Assembly: GCA_022579005.1 (NCBI GenBank) | Contig: MU401540.1 | Span: forward strand, 62,001-126,000 | From: Poronia punctata | Taxonomy: Eukaryota > Ascomycota > Sordariomycetes > Xylariales > Xylariaceae | DNA length: 64,000 nucleotides | Reading direction: 5' to 3' | Shown: positions 45,579 through 58,139 of the stretch, piece after piece | Position numbering within the stretch: the first letter of the stretch is position 1 | Layout of the letters: every line of letters starts with the position of its first letter | The notes under the pieces: generated by a model | Told to the model about the DNA's origin: nothing | Database searches by the model: none | Seen by the model: only the letters and a program-made list of their open reading frames with translations | Position numbers and translations under genes: made by a program

Positions 45579-47214
45579 CCTCGTGAATGAAACCCTAATA
45601 GACGTATATGTATTGACTGACCAGTATGGTAGGAGATTTCAATGAGATCCCCGATGGTGCCGTACGAGTGGGGCCCATTCATGCAGCCGTATGTACGTGT
45701 AGGTATCAAAAAGGAGATAAAAAGTTGTTATATGCTCCTCGACGAGTAGTTGGCCATAACATCATCGGCCTAAGAAATCTGGGCAAGTAGACCGAGAGAA
45801 GACAAAACGAGTCTTTCACTCATCTCTTTCTCGACTCGACGTCTTCCATATACTTATCCGTATCTACCCCGGATTTGCAAGCAAGAATTCCACTAGCAGA
45901 GTTATGACCGCATTTTCCGTCGGGTACCAAAAAAATCGAGTCTGGTCGAAAGAACATAAGACGGCTAGATAGGCAAATGATGGTCTACATCCCTACCTCA
46001 CTAATTCTGTAAGTGGTCTTGAGTGCCGTCTCCCGAAAGCTGGTTCCACATCTAAAAACTTGATAATCCTTACTGGATCTAGGGAGTTCTTTACTTTTAT
46101 TACCTACCCAGTCAGGCGGTCCGTCCCCAAGTGTGAGGGACCTAGTCTCTCTGCTAGGTAGTTCCGATCATCATTGGGGAACAGACGCGTGACTTGGCCT
46201 AACCTATCAGTAGGCTAGGTACTCGTATTTGCGTGTAGCTACGAGTAGATATTCCTTCACTAAGAACTACTGTCATTGTCTGATTGTAGTAGTGTAGGTT
46301 TGAACAAACGCCTGACAGTTGTAGATGTGTAACCTTGATTATTAGTAGGACGCGTAAAACAGATTTGGCTTCCTTTCTGATGCCAAATGATACATACATA
46401 AAGAAGGTCACCTACTCATACTTGCTTCCTGTTGCCCGGCAAAACGTAATTGCCAAGTATCAGGTTCTAGGCGTGTCCCAGTGTCCAGGTAAACTGTAGC
46501 GTGTTGTTGGTTAAAGTTGCCAGATAGAGTCCACTCTATCATCATTCTGCTTTTAAGTGGGGGTCCTTATACGCACTAGCCTATCAACGCTTGTATCTAC
46601 TCATTAGTGGGGTTACCTTCTCTAATTCATTTACGTTGTATGTACTTACCTACAGTACCTGGCTGCCTGACTAGGAAATGTAGCCTCGAAGCCTTTTCAA
46701 GTGCTTTATTTTACTGCAATGACTGCAAATTATCGGTTGAGCTTGCGTGTCTAATTGTCTATTTATTCCATCTCAAGTCGGAACCTTGCCATGTTTATGC
46801 TATGATTAGAACCGCATAGAACATAAATAGATTTAGATGCGACGATGCAAGTCATCTTGCGCCACCCTTATACGTGTAATCGTCGTCTTTACTCCTAATC
46901 GCATTTCTTTCCGGTCCTTGATTTGGAACCTTGGCCCACAAGACAAACAACGCCTCCCAACACTTCGTGAGACCGACCCCCACCATCCATCATCCATCCA
47001 CCCATCGATCGATCAATCGATCAATCGCCTTTGGTGCAAAACAAACCCAAATAGACAGCATATCGGTTGTCTTAGGAACTCTTTGGCACTCTCGTTCTCC
47101 GATAATTACCTACATAGCCCAACAATTTAATACGCTGTGGGGACCAAGGCGAAAAACGAATTGGTTGTCATAGCTGAGTTCCGGACTTTTACATCCACGT
47201 CTCGTAGGTATACA
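45579..47214. promoter_or_regulatory. divergent intergenic region, TDT transporter and PP2C genes
   Basis: 1.6 kb without a supported gene; it must contain both divergent promoters. Contents: TACTCGTA/TACGAGTA at 46220 and 46240, a (GATC)n-like stretch ATCGATCGATCAATCGATC near 47005-47025, and a CCATCCATC tract just before it. No canonical TATA box is obvious. Confidence 0.45.
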
Positions 47215-49265
47215 ATGAGCCTACGCCGCGGAGCGCCAAAGAGGTGGTCCCTCGAAGACACCTATGGTAAGTCTTGCGGCCAAATACACGCGCGCCCCTG
47301 CGTACTCCTGATCTTGCTTTGCTAACGACATGTTCCGTCCTGCTACCAGGCTTTATAGCGTGGTTCTGTGAAGCCAACACGCGGACCTACGCCGCAAACC
47401 CCCGCTTACAGCCGCCAGTTCGGAGTTTCCATAGCAGGTCGCGACCTCTCTACAGCCCGAATACCCAGGGTCAGCGTGCACAGTCCGAGACTTCACCTGC
47501 TACGACGGCAACAAGAGATCCAGTACAGCCACCAGCCGAACCAGAACCCAACTTCCAAACCACGTCTACGTCTACGTCCTCATCCTCGACATCGGCCTCT
47601 ACGACAGCTACAAATTCCCAACCCGTCCCTCGCCGAGGGTTTCACACCTACTTCGTGACACACCTCCCATCCTCCTCATTACACCCAGATTCGGCCACAC
47701 CGGCCGGTCCTCACCATAACTTGCCTAGAGGCGCTGCAAGCCCTTATAGCTCTCGCTCCGGTGCAGCGCCACTTACGCCACCTCATCTACCCTCGACTCG
47801 TGATCTCACTGTCGTTCGCATTCCCCTTCGGAGCGCTAAACATCATTTTGGTGTGGCAGAGTCTCGAGGTTCGCGCCCATACAATGAGGACGCTAATCAA
47901 GCTGGTACCATCGATATGCCGGCCTTTGCCAAACGCGCTCCTATAAGCTTAGTCAGGAATGCTATGAAGAAAAGCGGAGAAGGAACCTCGGCCGACAGCC
48001 CGTACGGCGATCCCCAGATATTTTATTTCGGCGTATTCGACGGCCATGGAGGCACACAGTGCAGCGACTTTCTGCGGGACGAGCTCCATGGGTATATCGA
48101 AGAAGCGGCGGTCGAGTTCGGGTTGAAGAGTAGTTTACGGACGAGAAGCGGGCATAAAGCCGCGGGCACTACTTTTCGGGATACCGGCTCATCCCCGCTG
48201 CCCAATGCCACAGAACAAGACGACAAATCTTCAGCAGAGGCACAAGAAGCCACTGTGGTTGGTCTAGCCGACGCCAATGGTATGAACGTCGGCCAACCCC
48301 CGGGGGAGGCATCTCGAGACCGTGCTCTGCAACTGCAGCGAGAGCTTATCGCCGAGTATAAGAATACTATCGGCGGGTATTTTCGTCGCTTCAATCCACC
48401 ACATTTCAACGTGGCTCGAGACGGCGAGACCACCGAGCGGCCCATTGGCGTCGAATCTGTGCTCACATATGCCTTTCTCCGGGCCGACCTTGACTTTGTC
48501 GCAGCCCAGGCACAGAAGCGGGACCCAGACGATCCCTACGTTTCAGATATCGCGCTGAACACGGACGAGATCCTGGGGAAGCCGCATCACATGCCGCCTT
48601 CGGGCCATGGAATCGGCGGGCGCACTCGGTTCAAGGGTGGGTCAACGGCATCTGTGGCTCTGATATCGACGCCCACACCAGCACCATTCTGGCATCCTGC
48701 CGCGTCGTCCACCCTAATAGTGGGGCACGTAGGTGACACGCGGATTCTCCTGTGCGAGACGGCTACGGGTCGCGCGAAGCCACTGACGTCGGATCATCAT
48801 CCTGGCTCCCCCGGCGAGTCTCACCGCCTACGACGTTTCGCCACGTCATTCGTTACGGATTCATTCGGTGAAGAGCGCATTCAGGGGCTCGCCAATTCCC
48901 GCGCCTTTGGTGACATCGGATCTAAGCGTCTAGGCGTGTCTGCCGAGCCAGAAATCACCCGGACGGAACTAGGACCGGCACAGTATAGCTTTCTAGTGCT
49001 CATGTCCGATGGCGTGTCGGGATCGATAAGTGACCAGGAAATCGTCGATATCATCAAGGAGGCGAAGACGCCGGAGCAGGGCTCCAAGGATGTCGTAGCT
49101 TATGCGACCGAAGTCGGCACCGATGGTGACAATGCTACGTGTCTTGTCGTCAGACTGGGCGGCTGGGAGCGAAGAAGCGAGGGTGGGCTTGGTAGCTTGG
49201 GGACCAAGGAGATGAGAGATTATAGACGGAACGAGGCAATGGATCCTCGAAGGGGAAGACAGTAA
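47215..49265 (+). CDS. PP2C-type Ser/Thr phosphatase, probably mitochondrial
   Basis: Exons 47215-47266 and 47350-49265 give 655 residues. PP2C motifs are in order: RPYNEDANQAGT (about 193), YFGVFDGHGGTQCSDFLRDEL (metal-binding Asp at 248), GSTASVALIS, IVGHVGDTRILLCE, LTSDHHPGS, LANSRAFGDIGSKRLGV, LVLMSDGVSGSISDQEIVDI and GDNATCLVVRL. Metal-coordinating aspartates appear intact. The N-terminus is basic with almost no acidic residues at first (RRGAPKRW, then SFHSRSRPLYS), consistent with mitochondrial import, followed by a Ser/Thr/Pro low-complexity region and a long insert between the first motifs. Yeast Ptc5/Ptc6, which act on pyruvate dehydrogenase and in mitophagy, are likely relatives. 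The first exon is short and less certain. Confidence 0.9.
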
Positions 49266-50317
49266 TACGATCAAGACAAAGACGTAGAGCGTCTTCGATA
49301 ATTCATCTTTCTTCTCATTCTCCCACGAGGAAATGATTCTGTCGAGTTAACAAGCGAAAATACCTAGAGTCATACACATACCTCCATACGGATGTTTACT
49401 CGTGTTTGCCCGGATTATCTGGGATTTACCTGACTCGGTTTATGTATTGTATTGTATAGCGTTGTTGGAGTTAATGAAAGCCCGACTCCCGGATGTTACA
49501 GAGAGGGTAACCTAGAGGGAGAAGTAGGTGAAGAGGGGTTGTAGACGAAACGAATTTGATGTGTAATGACACTCACTTTCCCGGGCTATCGTGACTATTT
49601 GAATATGTGCTGCTATCTACGTACCTACATGTTGCTTTTGAACCAGGTATACCTCCAGAGGTAAGAGAGACGCCAAAGCTCTCTATTCCGCAAAACATTC
49701 GTGATTTGATTTTTAATTAGTCGTACTGATAACAGGCGGGCGGACGGAGACGGAGACGGTGTACATTTTACAGAGGTACTATACCTATGCTAGAAAAAAG
49801 AAGGGGGGGGGGGGACGACGAAAGGAGGCAGCTCATGGTGTCAGGGAGCAAGCAGCATCGGTTCTTTTCTTCTAACCTAACCTAACCTTAGTACTCTACA
49901 ACTCGTATTTTAGTCTGCTTACTACGTACGTGTAAGATATGTATGAATTTCTTTTTTCGTTATGGTCCATCCACGTCCACGTCCACGTACACTTCCTTTC
50001 CCCCCACCTAACCGGAACGCCGAAACATGTGATCTGAGTGAACTCTTTTTCGCTGAGTCTTGTTTCGTTTCGTTTCGTTTCCCGCTTTCGCTTTCTATAC
50101 AGAACTTGCAAACGTACATATACAGCCTAATGAGGAAGAAAAAAATATATGCCAGGAGAATGAATATTGCAAGAAAAGGGGCGGGTAGGAGCGCAACACG
50201 AGAAGAATATTAATAAGAAAAGTAAACAAAGGCTCAGGCTTAGGCTTAGGCTTTGGCTAGATTATTCACTCTTTCTCTTTTTTATCATTTTTCTTTTGCT
50301 TCTGAAACCACGACAAA
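49266..50317. other. spacer between convergent genes
   Basis: No gene. It contains a G12 run at 49803-49814, a CTAAC-type triple repeat near 49874-49888, CCACGTCCACGTCCACG near 49970-49987, and GGCTTA repeats at 50231-50256. Confidence 0.5.
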
Positions 50318-51505
50318 CTATCTCGATATGCCCAACGAATCTATACGCTTGCAAGAGGACATCTCAAAGTCCCTCGCAATCTTCATCTTATCCGGGTCGG
50401 GGAAGAACCAGCCTTGCGCCTTATCGATGAGGTCCTGCTTCGTGCGCATCTCGGTATCACAGCGGCGGCGCAGGACGCGCACGAATCCGTGCTCGGCCTC
50501 CTTATCCAGCTGTCGCAGCCGATGGCTTTCCCAGCCGGCGACCTCGCGTGGGTCCACGTAATAGTCTACGCGCAGTTTGGGCGTTGTCCGGTGGTGCGTG
50601 AGCGGCGGCGCGGGCGTATCGAAAACCATGTTCGGCACGGCCGGTGTTGACTCTCCGAAGCCGGAGAAAAGCGATGTGAGGAGTGGGAAGATGAAGAGGA
50701 ATAGAATAGGCAGGAGGCTGACGAGCGTGTCCCAGCCAGATGGTTGCCGCTGCTCTCCCGGTGGTGCATCCGCCCGTGGTCTTCTCCTGGGACCTGCGCC
50801 GCCGAACTGATGTACCCGAAACCCTCTATTACCGCCCACGTTGAAGACGAACTGTGGTCCTGTGTCGAAGCCTGTTTAGAAAAATGCGTCAGCGTGCTAG
50901 TTCGCAGTTGTGTTCTCGCACAATGACATGCGACAAAAGAGAAGAACTAGAAACTTACCACCGGCACCAAATGGACCTCCGAATCCTCCGCCAAAGAACC
51001 TAGCAAACATCTCCTCGGGACTGATCTCGTCGTCAAACATGCCGCCTCTACCAAACCCGGCGCCCGGACCTCCGGGCGCGCGGCCGCCACCAAAGCCAGA
51101 GAAAGGGTTTCCAGCCTGGGCACGAGCGCTCTCGAACCTCGACTCGGGGTCTGTACCGAAGCGGTCGTAGCGTTCCCTCTTTTCCTTGTCGCCGAGGACA
51201 GAAAAGGCCTTGGAGACCATCTTGAAGGCCTCGTCGGCATGTTCGTGGCCGTTCTTGTCCGGGTGCGTCAGAAGACTCTGCTTGCGATAGGCCTTTTTGA
51301 TGTCGGCGTCGGTACAGGTCGACCGCACCGCCTCGAGGTCCAGAATCTCGTAAAAGGCCGTCACCTTGCACTTCCGTATGCGCAACACCGCCGCTCGTTG
51401 TTCCGGCGTACATTTCCGCTCCTGGTTTCCTTGGTTGTGCTCGCGCGATCGCGCCCCCGCGCTGCCATTGCCGGCGTCGGTGCCGGAGGCTTTGGCGCTG
51501 GACAT
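50318..51505 (-). CDS. ER-type J protein (DnaJ/Hsp40 with DUF1977-like tail)
   Basis: Exons 51505-50959 and 50871-50318, joined G|GC, give 366 residues. The J domain covers about 48-115 (AFYEILDLEAV, KKAYRKQSLLTHPDKNG with HPD at 81-83, FSVLGDKEKRERYDRFG). A Gly/Phe-rich segment follows (GFGGGRAPGGPGAGFGRGG, FARFFGGGFGG). A single hydrophobic helix lies at about 231-251 (LLPILFLFIFPLLTSLFSGF), and the C-terminal domain has YYVDPREVAGW and CDTEMRTKQDLI. This is the layout of DNAJB12/DNAJB14-type tail proteins in the ER membrane that recruit Hsp70 to misfolded membrane proteins for degradation; yeast Hlj1 is a distant counterpart. The catalytic HPD is intact. Confidence 0.9.
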
Positions 51506-52702
51506 GATAGGTTTCGGATGAAATGGAGTACGAGGGTCTTTTGGGTTTCCTCTTGCCTCTCTTTTGTGATTTATCGTCGGATGAAGGCGTTTCGGTACTG
51601 CTTGTCGCTTCTTCTTTCGGAAACGAGTGTTTCGGCTTGCTGAGACGTTTGATAAAACAATGAACTGGTCAATGACTATTGTGTATTCGCGTTGTACATC
51701 AAGGTGTGGCAGGAGAAGGACTCGAGGCGGATATCCGGTCTGAAGGTCTTATCTCGAGAGCCTTAATATGGGTCGATAATGCAGTACGTGGTACCAAGGG
51801 TCGGGTCTGGTTTCGCTTGCAGTTGGAAAGGCAAAAGTAATTCCAGAACTATCAGATCCGAGCAACGATATTAGAGAGACAAGCAGAAATGAAGAGTTTG
51901 AATTAGATTAGGGCCCGAGAGCCGACAAGGTGATGTCTGAGGGGTTGTACGTTGCGTCTACTATACAGCATAAGACGATAGGGGGGATTGGGAACATAGA
52001 GAGGTACCAAGGAGCATGTGTTTTTGCTTCATCAAGTCTGCCACCATATCTTGTTATCGAAGGTCTTTCGGTCGAACGTGGCTATAACTGAATGTGGCAT
52101 AGCCCCTCTGTCTACATATGTACAAGTACATACTGTTCCTATTTTTGATACTTACCTAATGATTTCGACCAATCAAAGATGAATTAATCTTTTGTGTCAC
52201 GTATACCTACACAGTAGATTAAGATTTCTGCTCACATGCAATTACCTTTGTTGAAACAAGGGTCAGTCCTACTGCTCACCTGCCTCCAACTCACAATGTA
52301 CCCACAGTGCAAGTATGCACGTAAAAGTAACGGGCAGAGTAACGGGATCTTGCAAATGTTACTCGTTGCTCCACCGAAGATATGACGATCAATGAATGAT
52401 GGATCTTGTAAGCTTCAAATAGGTAAATACTATGCTCCCTTCTAAACATACAGATGTAATAGGTACAAAGTCAAGATTAGGTATCGTATGTATAACACCG
52501 TAGCTAAGCAATTCATCAAGCACGTCGGCTCTCCCACTTTGTTAAGCTTGTAAGAAAAAGAGGGTACCTACAAGTACTTCACAACAGAGCCAGAAGACGA
52601 CGTCACCAGGGTAGCTTGTGTTTCGTCAAAATCTTTCCTACCTCATACCAACCTACCTACAGTACTCATCTGTGCGCCAACCACCCTCCCTTTGATTTTG
52701 CA
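51506..52702. promoter_or_regulatory. divergent intergenic region
   Basis: 1.2 kb between the J-protein gene and the AIM19-like gene. No gene is supported; it must carry both promoters. Multiple TACCTA words lie near 52640-52665. No TATA box could be assigned. Confidence 0.45.
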
Positions 52703-53213
52703 ATGGCGACGCCCCAGCCGTCAAAGTCCGTAAAATCCTATCTGGAGGCATGGGGTAGTAAGTAGTAACCTTTGCTATCTCCCTTAAAGACAAGACAAAA
52801 GTAACCTCAAATAAATAAAATATTTTTAACCAACAAAATTTCCATTTCCAGACTCCTCCTTCGCACCCACCGGTCTCGCAACCCTAATAGCGCCTCTCCA
52901 TCTCCGTCCGGCCCAACCGCTTCCATTACTCTTCGTGCCCGTCCTCCTGTTCTCCAGCTACGCCAACCTACAAGGGTTCAAGATCGATAGCGCCGGCCTG
53001 ACCGCGGCGACCAGTGGCACATATGCGCTTCTTGCGTACCGGCGCAGGAATGTAGGAGGGTTCCGTAACAAGTTCCTGTCTATTAGGGGCGCCGTGCGAG
53101 GCTGCGCCATCGCCATCGGCGTTGTAAATACCCTCGCTGCTGGTTGGGTCTATGCTACGGGCAACCGGGAGAAGGAGAAACAGCATCGGGCAGAAAACCC
53201 GCGATGGGCATAA
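52703..53213 (+). CDS. AIM19-like small membrane protein
   Basis: Exons 52703-52757 and 52852-53213 (94-nt intron, A|AC) give 138 residues. The sequence has LIAPLHLRPAQPLPLLFVPV followed by LLFSSYANLQGFKIDSAGLT, then TSGTYALLAYRR, a basic loop, and GAVRGCAIAIGVVNTLAAGW, which suggests two to three membrane helices with positively charged loops. The pattern resembles the fungal 'altered inheritance of mitochondria 19' family, small mitochondrial membrane proteins of unknown biochemical role. The family call is from remembered motif shape and is only moderately certain; that this is a real two-exon gene is much better supported. Confidence 0.68.
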
Positions 53214-54039
53214 TAGAGGGGGAAAAGGATTTTGGTGAAATGCTTCAAAAAGAAAAAGTGGCAGCCTGTGCACCTTAGTACGCGGCTTGGCTAGCTACGC
53301 GTAGGTAATATGTATAAAACATAAAGAACCTGTGGTATACAAACAAAATCCATAGGTTCAGTTGAGTGTACAATATGTAATACCCAATGAGACAGACTTT
53401 GCCCAAGTCGTACAATATAGTCAGATGCAAGATATTGTGTCATCTACGAGTACGAGTACAGCTTCTCACAAAAGGCGACGTCAAAGTACCTAAGTGAGGG
53501 AGGGCCTTGTACTACCTCTTACTACATTTCGCTACCAGATCAGTCAGATTGAACATTTCACATGCGTACAACTCTTGAAGGAAGGAGTGTAACAACTTTA
53601 TTATTATGCAATGGCAACATTGCCTATCGCTAGAGTCGCCCAACATGATTACAGGGCTTGGAAAGAATGTTGTCTCCTACCATAACGCCGAGAGACCAAT
53701 TCAGCACTTGATGGTCTCTATCCCTGACATGCCATACGCCAAAGAATCAAATATTCAAACAGGAAAGAAAAAAAGCCAAATCCGCCTATGCTGTCTATCG
53801 CCGCTATTTTACCCCCGCGATGTGAGGTGGGCCTCAAAAGCGCCTCGCTCTCCTTTGCTGTCAATGTCTGGAACGTAATCTCATGCTTTATCCACTCCAG
53901 CTGTTATCCTGATCATATCTCAATTTCGTCGGCAGAAATAAGCGGTCCAATCGCGTATGTTACCCCTAGTGTTGAGGGGTAAGGAGCAAACATGCGACTA
54001 TATTACTCGCTCATGCAGAAAAGAACAACGCCGCTATAT
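53214..54039. other. spacer between convergent genes
   Basis: No gene is supported. Two overlapping TACGAGTA words at 53445 and 53451. A 90-residue frame at 53606-53878 has no domain and is treated as chance. Confidence 0.5.
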
Positions 54040-54846
54040 CTAGGATAGTCGGTGACGCTTCTCTTGGATCTTCAGCTCGCATAACGGGTAGTAGACGAAG
54101 AAGAGCAATGCAATGAGTAGTACAACGCGATAGAACCGGTTGGGCGACAGTGGCGACTTCGTGGCTCTTGGCTTGCGAAGGAGACTGAGACTAGTCAACT
54201 CAAAGTCGGCAAGGTACTTGAGATCCGTCTCGCGCACTTTCGGTTCGGCAAAGGCCGAATACTCGTCGATAATGCGCTTCATGTCCCAATGATTGGACTT
54301 GCGCAGCACACCAACAACGCAACCTGTCCGATGCTTGCCATGGTTACAGTGGATGAGCAGTGGATAGTTTTGCGGATTAGAAACCACCTGTATGATGGAC
54401 CGCATAAGCTCGACCGGTATCTCCTCTTTCTTGGTTCCCGCCATGTCGAAGACCCTGTGCGTGATATGATTGGCCTGCATGAACTCTCGATAACCGTCAG
54501 GGAGCTCCTTGCTCACAAGCGTGACGATGGTCTTCAATTTCAGCGCTTGTAAAAAGGGAAAGTCCTCCGGCTGGGGGTAGCCACTTCGGTACAGGCCGTT
54601 TATCACCTCGGAGAAATTGACCGGCGGCGGATACGACGATGACACGGAAGGTCGGCCAAGCAAAAGACGTTTCGTGCAGTTCTGCGATTCCCGCCAGAAA
54701 GCTTTGGCTAGCGAAACCTGGTGCTGTGTCACCTCAAATGAACGTGACATCCTCTCGTCGTGTGCCTCGGGGAACACAGGTCTTGGCTCGCCCTCATAAG
54801 GTGTATCAGTCACGAGCTGACCGGAGAATAGATGTGAGCCGCCCAT
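54040..54846 (-). CDS. Siw14-like atypical dual-specificity phosphatase with C-terminal membrane anchor
   Basis: Intronless, 268 residues. The catalytic centre IHCNHGKHRTGCVVG has Cys167 and Arg173 (C-X5-R), with upstream FSEVINGLYRSGYPQPEDFP and a TIVTLVSKELPDGY strand, all characteristic of the plant and fungal atypical phosphatases (PFA-DSP; yeast Siw14, Oca1). Siw14 hydrolyses the 5-beta-phosphate of inositol pyrophosphates. Downstream are an acidic helix (RIIDEYSAFAEPKVRETDL) and, unusually, a single hydrophobic segment at about 239-255 (YRVVLLIALLFFVYYPL) ending in a short basic tail (KIQEKRHRLS). The latter predicts a tail-anchored protein. Pairing with Oca-type partners is unknown. 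The active-site residues are intact. Confidence 0.9.
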   Translation of the reverse strand: MGGSHLFSGQLVTDTPYEGEPRPVFPEAHDERMSRSFEVTQHQVSLAKAFWRESQNCTKRLLLGRPSVSSSYPPPVNFSEVINGLYRSGYPQPEDFPFLQALKLKTIVTLVSKELPDGYREFMQANHITHRVFDMAGTKKEEIPVELMRSIIQVVSNPQNYPLLIHCNHGKHRTGCVVGVLRKSNHWDMKRIIDEYSAFAEPKVRETDLKYLADFELTSLSLLRKPRATKSPLSPNRFYRVVLLIALLFFVYYPLCELKIQEKRHRLS

Positions 54847-57800
54847 TCTCGTACAGATTTTCAGAGGACTGGGTGCTCAAGCCGGGGGTAAGAGCGGTTT
54901 AATCGAGCCGGTTTCTGAACCGATCTTGATTTGTTCCAATTAGCTCTTTGCGGGTCTCTTCTCCAAGTCGGACTGCCAATCCGGCGACAGACTAAGAATC
55001 CGGGGAGAGATGGATGAAGAGGAGAAAAGGCCTGTCCGAGAGGGGTTCCAAGAAAGGAGCGGTAGAGACTACCAGATGGCGGGATGCCAAAAGTGTGTGG
55101 CAGCTACCTAGTATCAGACTCAGGATCGAGGCGTTGTAATGAGGTATGAGGTAGGTGACGAGGAAGTGTGTGTGATGATGGTACAGAGGTTAATGAGGTG
55201 GATGGATGCAATATATCGATGCTGCGATTACAGCGCGTCTACTCATGAGACGTCCATTGTGACAGGCTCTCTAGATGGTATGTTCTATTGCGATGTTGTT
55301 GAGGTGGTTCTTGGTTTGTTTCTCCTGGTTTGTGCTCCTATGGCTGCGGGTTTGTAGGGGGAAGAGCGCAACGGGTTAGGCTGGCGGGTCGCAATAGGAT
55401 AAAACGAGGACGTGGTCAACGTGTGCAAAGTTCAGTGGAGAGTGGATGAGCAAGAGAGGCAGGAGAACCAGGGGAAGTTAGTGGGCTAGTGTTTGGTCAA
55501 GATGGAAAATTATTGTGGGCGTTATATGTATGTTGCTCCTGTTATAAACAGAGAGGGAGTTGTGGTCCGGGCTATGAATGGAGAAAAACCTTAAAACCCC
55601 GTCCGGAGTTAAGTTTTATTAAGCTTTGCATTCATCATTGCGCGTACAGAATGCCCATCTCCCTCAAGGCTGTGTGAGTATACTGCCATACCAAGACATA
55701 CTGGGCGGTACCTTTAACATCAGGGTCCAGGCTAGGTACCTTGGTACCTAAAGATGTGGGCTCTCCGAGCCTCCGAGCTCCGTCCCACCATTTGTAATGA
55801 AGTACAAGTATAGATACACACTGTAGTAGCACATGCAAATATGTACGCGTAGATATCTAGAAACGTGAAGTCCACGGCTATAAGGACAGATCATGTTCAG
55901 GTATCAACATATTACTGCTTAGAATATAGTAAATACAAACTGTGTATACAACATCCATAAGGTTTATATATACATATACTCATCAGTCTATGTAGATACA
56001 ATACGCCCGCATCATTACCTTGCAAACTACCTACATAATCATCCACAGATATGCATACTGTACATGAGAGGAAGCCTTTTGAAAAGGGTAGGCAACTTAA
56101 CCCTTTGTTCTTGGAGCATGTGCATTTCTGTGTCTAATTGGTGTTTTCATGCTCAATAAAGAGCTAGATAGAGAACTTTAACTGGTTCTCAACATGTATT
56201 CTGCACAGTAGCAGATAATCAATCATTTGCAGGTGGATAACTTGCTACGAGTACAGCACCAGCAGGATCTGCAGGGTATCAAGAACAAATAAAACCGTTG
56301 TCTCTGATCGGCACGGCTGCGGAAACAGCTATCTGCCTACAAGATATGCCTTTTTACTCGTAGGTAGTCCCTAGTCTAGCAATGAATGTTACTGTCTGGG
56401 CAGACGCCCCCCTTTGCTGCAGCAGGTGGGAAAGGATCTAGCATATACATACTTAACCTATCAGGTAGGTGGGTGGTATGTACGGATCTGATGCCGTGGA
56501 GTCCCTGGCAGAAAGGTCGCAGCTCTTCCCTATCAGGGACAGGTATATTCTCTATGTAAAACGACGATGCAAACTACAGAATGTGGATCAGCGTCTAAAG
56601 CAAGCAACGGCTACTTGAAATCTGACAATGGCAAGGCAGGTCAGATAGGTAATACCTAAAGTATGTCTCCTTACCTTGTGATAACCTATAATAACTTTAG
56701 TATATAACCAGGTATTATAGTGTATGACGCAAGCTGCTTCAAGTCTACCTCCGATAGCTTATTATACAACATAACTCGTAGATACCTATCTTACTCATAT
56801 GCATTGCTTCTATTTTAGTCCATGCATATTACCCATACAATTGCTGTAATGCATTCAGGTATAACCATGTCCTTGTTTTGGTCTTCGATACGAGTACTTA
56901 CCTGACAAGTATGATTCAATCCTAATTCTCTAATCCTCTTCGTGCACTGTACCTGGGGTGCAGCTGGGATTTGTTAAATGTTGAGTAAATACCCATAAGG
57001 GGCCATGTTTCTATCAAGATAGTTTCATGTTTCTTAACGTATACTGGTATATATTCCTAGATTTCCTTAGCAGACAACTGGTATCCCTGGCTCCCTTTTG
57101 TCTACATATCATGTAGATGTATCCCGTCTTGCAGAGAATGACAGCGGATTACGTAGTTTGTTACTAGCCTAGTATCTACACGTACAACTACCTTTAGCAC
57201 GTCGGCACCCTCCGAAGACGCGAAAAAGCGCGATTACATCCTCGTAGTAGGTAACACTCAACCAACAATTTCTAGCAGCAGAATCATTAATCATTATGCC
57301 TAGGGGAGGGAACCCCCCCCCCCCCCCCCACCTATCTGAAGCGCACACTTGATAAACTCATACCCAATTTTAGCAGAGCCTCTGCTGGTACGGGAAGGGA
57401 GTGTGATCATGTTTGATGTCGTGTTAAGTGGCAGAATAGTTATCTTGCCGTACATTCCACCATCTACCTAGGTATGTACTAGCCTAGGTATTGTTAACGT
57501 ATGTACAAGCAAGCCCAGGTAGTGCTTTCTGGTGTGGGTGAGCTTATATAGCCATGGCGCTTTTCAACCTCAAACATGAGGTATATGTACTCGCGTATAT
57601 GAGACGTAATACTGTCTAGCAAATTGAAGGTACGTGTGTACTAACATCCTGACTAATTCACCCACTCTCATAGAGAAAAGGCATGTGCATACGTAAGTAT
57701 GCCGCATGAGCGCAGAAAGGTGCACTTACCTACTTACCTAAAGTACATGGATGTATCAGTGCATTAAAGTAATACCTACTGTTTCTCCCGCTACCTTCGC

Positions 57801-58139
57801 ACTCTACCTAGGCATATCACCTCAATTGCTGATAGCAAAGGTAGGGAGCAATTTGTTCTTGTTTCAAGAGATAAACGCACATACAAGTAAGGTAAGAATG
57901 CAAAACTAACGTCTTTTTGCAGCGAGTAAAAGCAAATGTGTACAGAAGGGCTTGTTGTCAGCCCAGTAACGCCTCTCCCGAGTTTTTCCGCGAGGAACGC
58001 CTGTATGCCCAAATCATCACCGGGGCTACCATACACCCAGTCGATACCTACGTTCCGTGTGACCCTATCACCGTCTCTAGGGGGCTCCTCCGAGTTGCTC
58101 ACCATGGATTTCCCCCCGCCAGCCTCATTCTGCAGTGGC
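54847..58139. other. 3.3-kb gene-free region
   Basis: No frame with a domain, signal or splice partner was found. The DNA is AT-leaning but not RIP-saturated. It contains a C17 run at 57313-57329, three TACGAGTA/TACTCGTA words (56246, 56355, 56889) and many TACCTA words. A 184-residue minus-strand frame (57791-58345) overlaps the end of the D-amino-acid oxidase gene and is a shadow. Confidence 0.5.
57313..57329. repeat. C17 homopolymer
   Basis: Seventeen C in a row in the gene-free region; its length should be treated as approximate. Confidence 0.85.

Noticed and set aside
49874..49890. CTAACCTAACCTAACC as an interstitial telomere
   Set aside because: The unit is 5 bp and occurs about three times; fungal telomere repeats are TTAGGG/CCCTAA.
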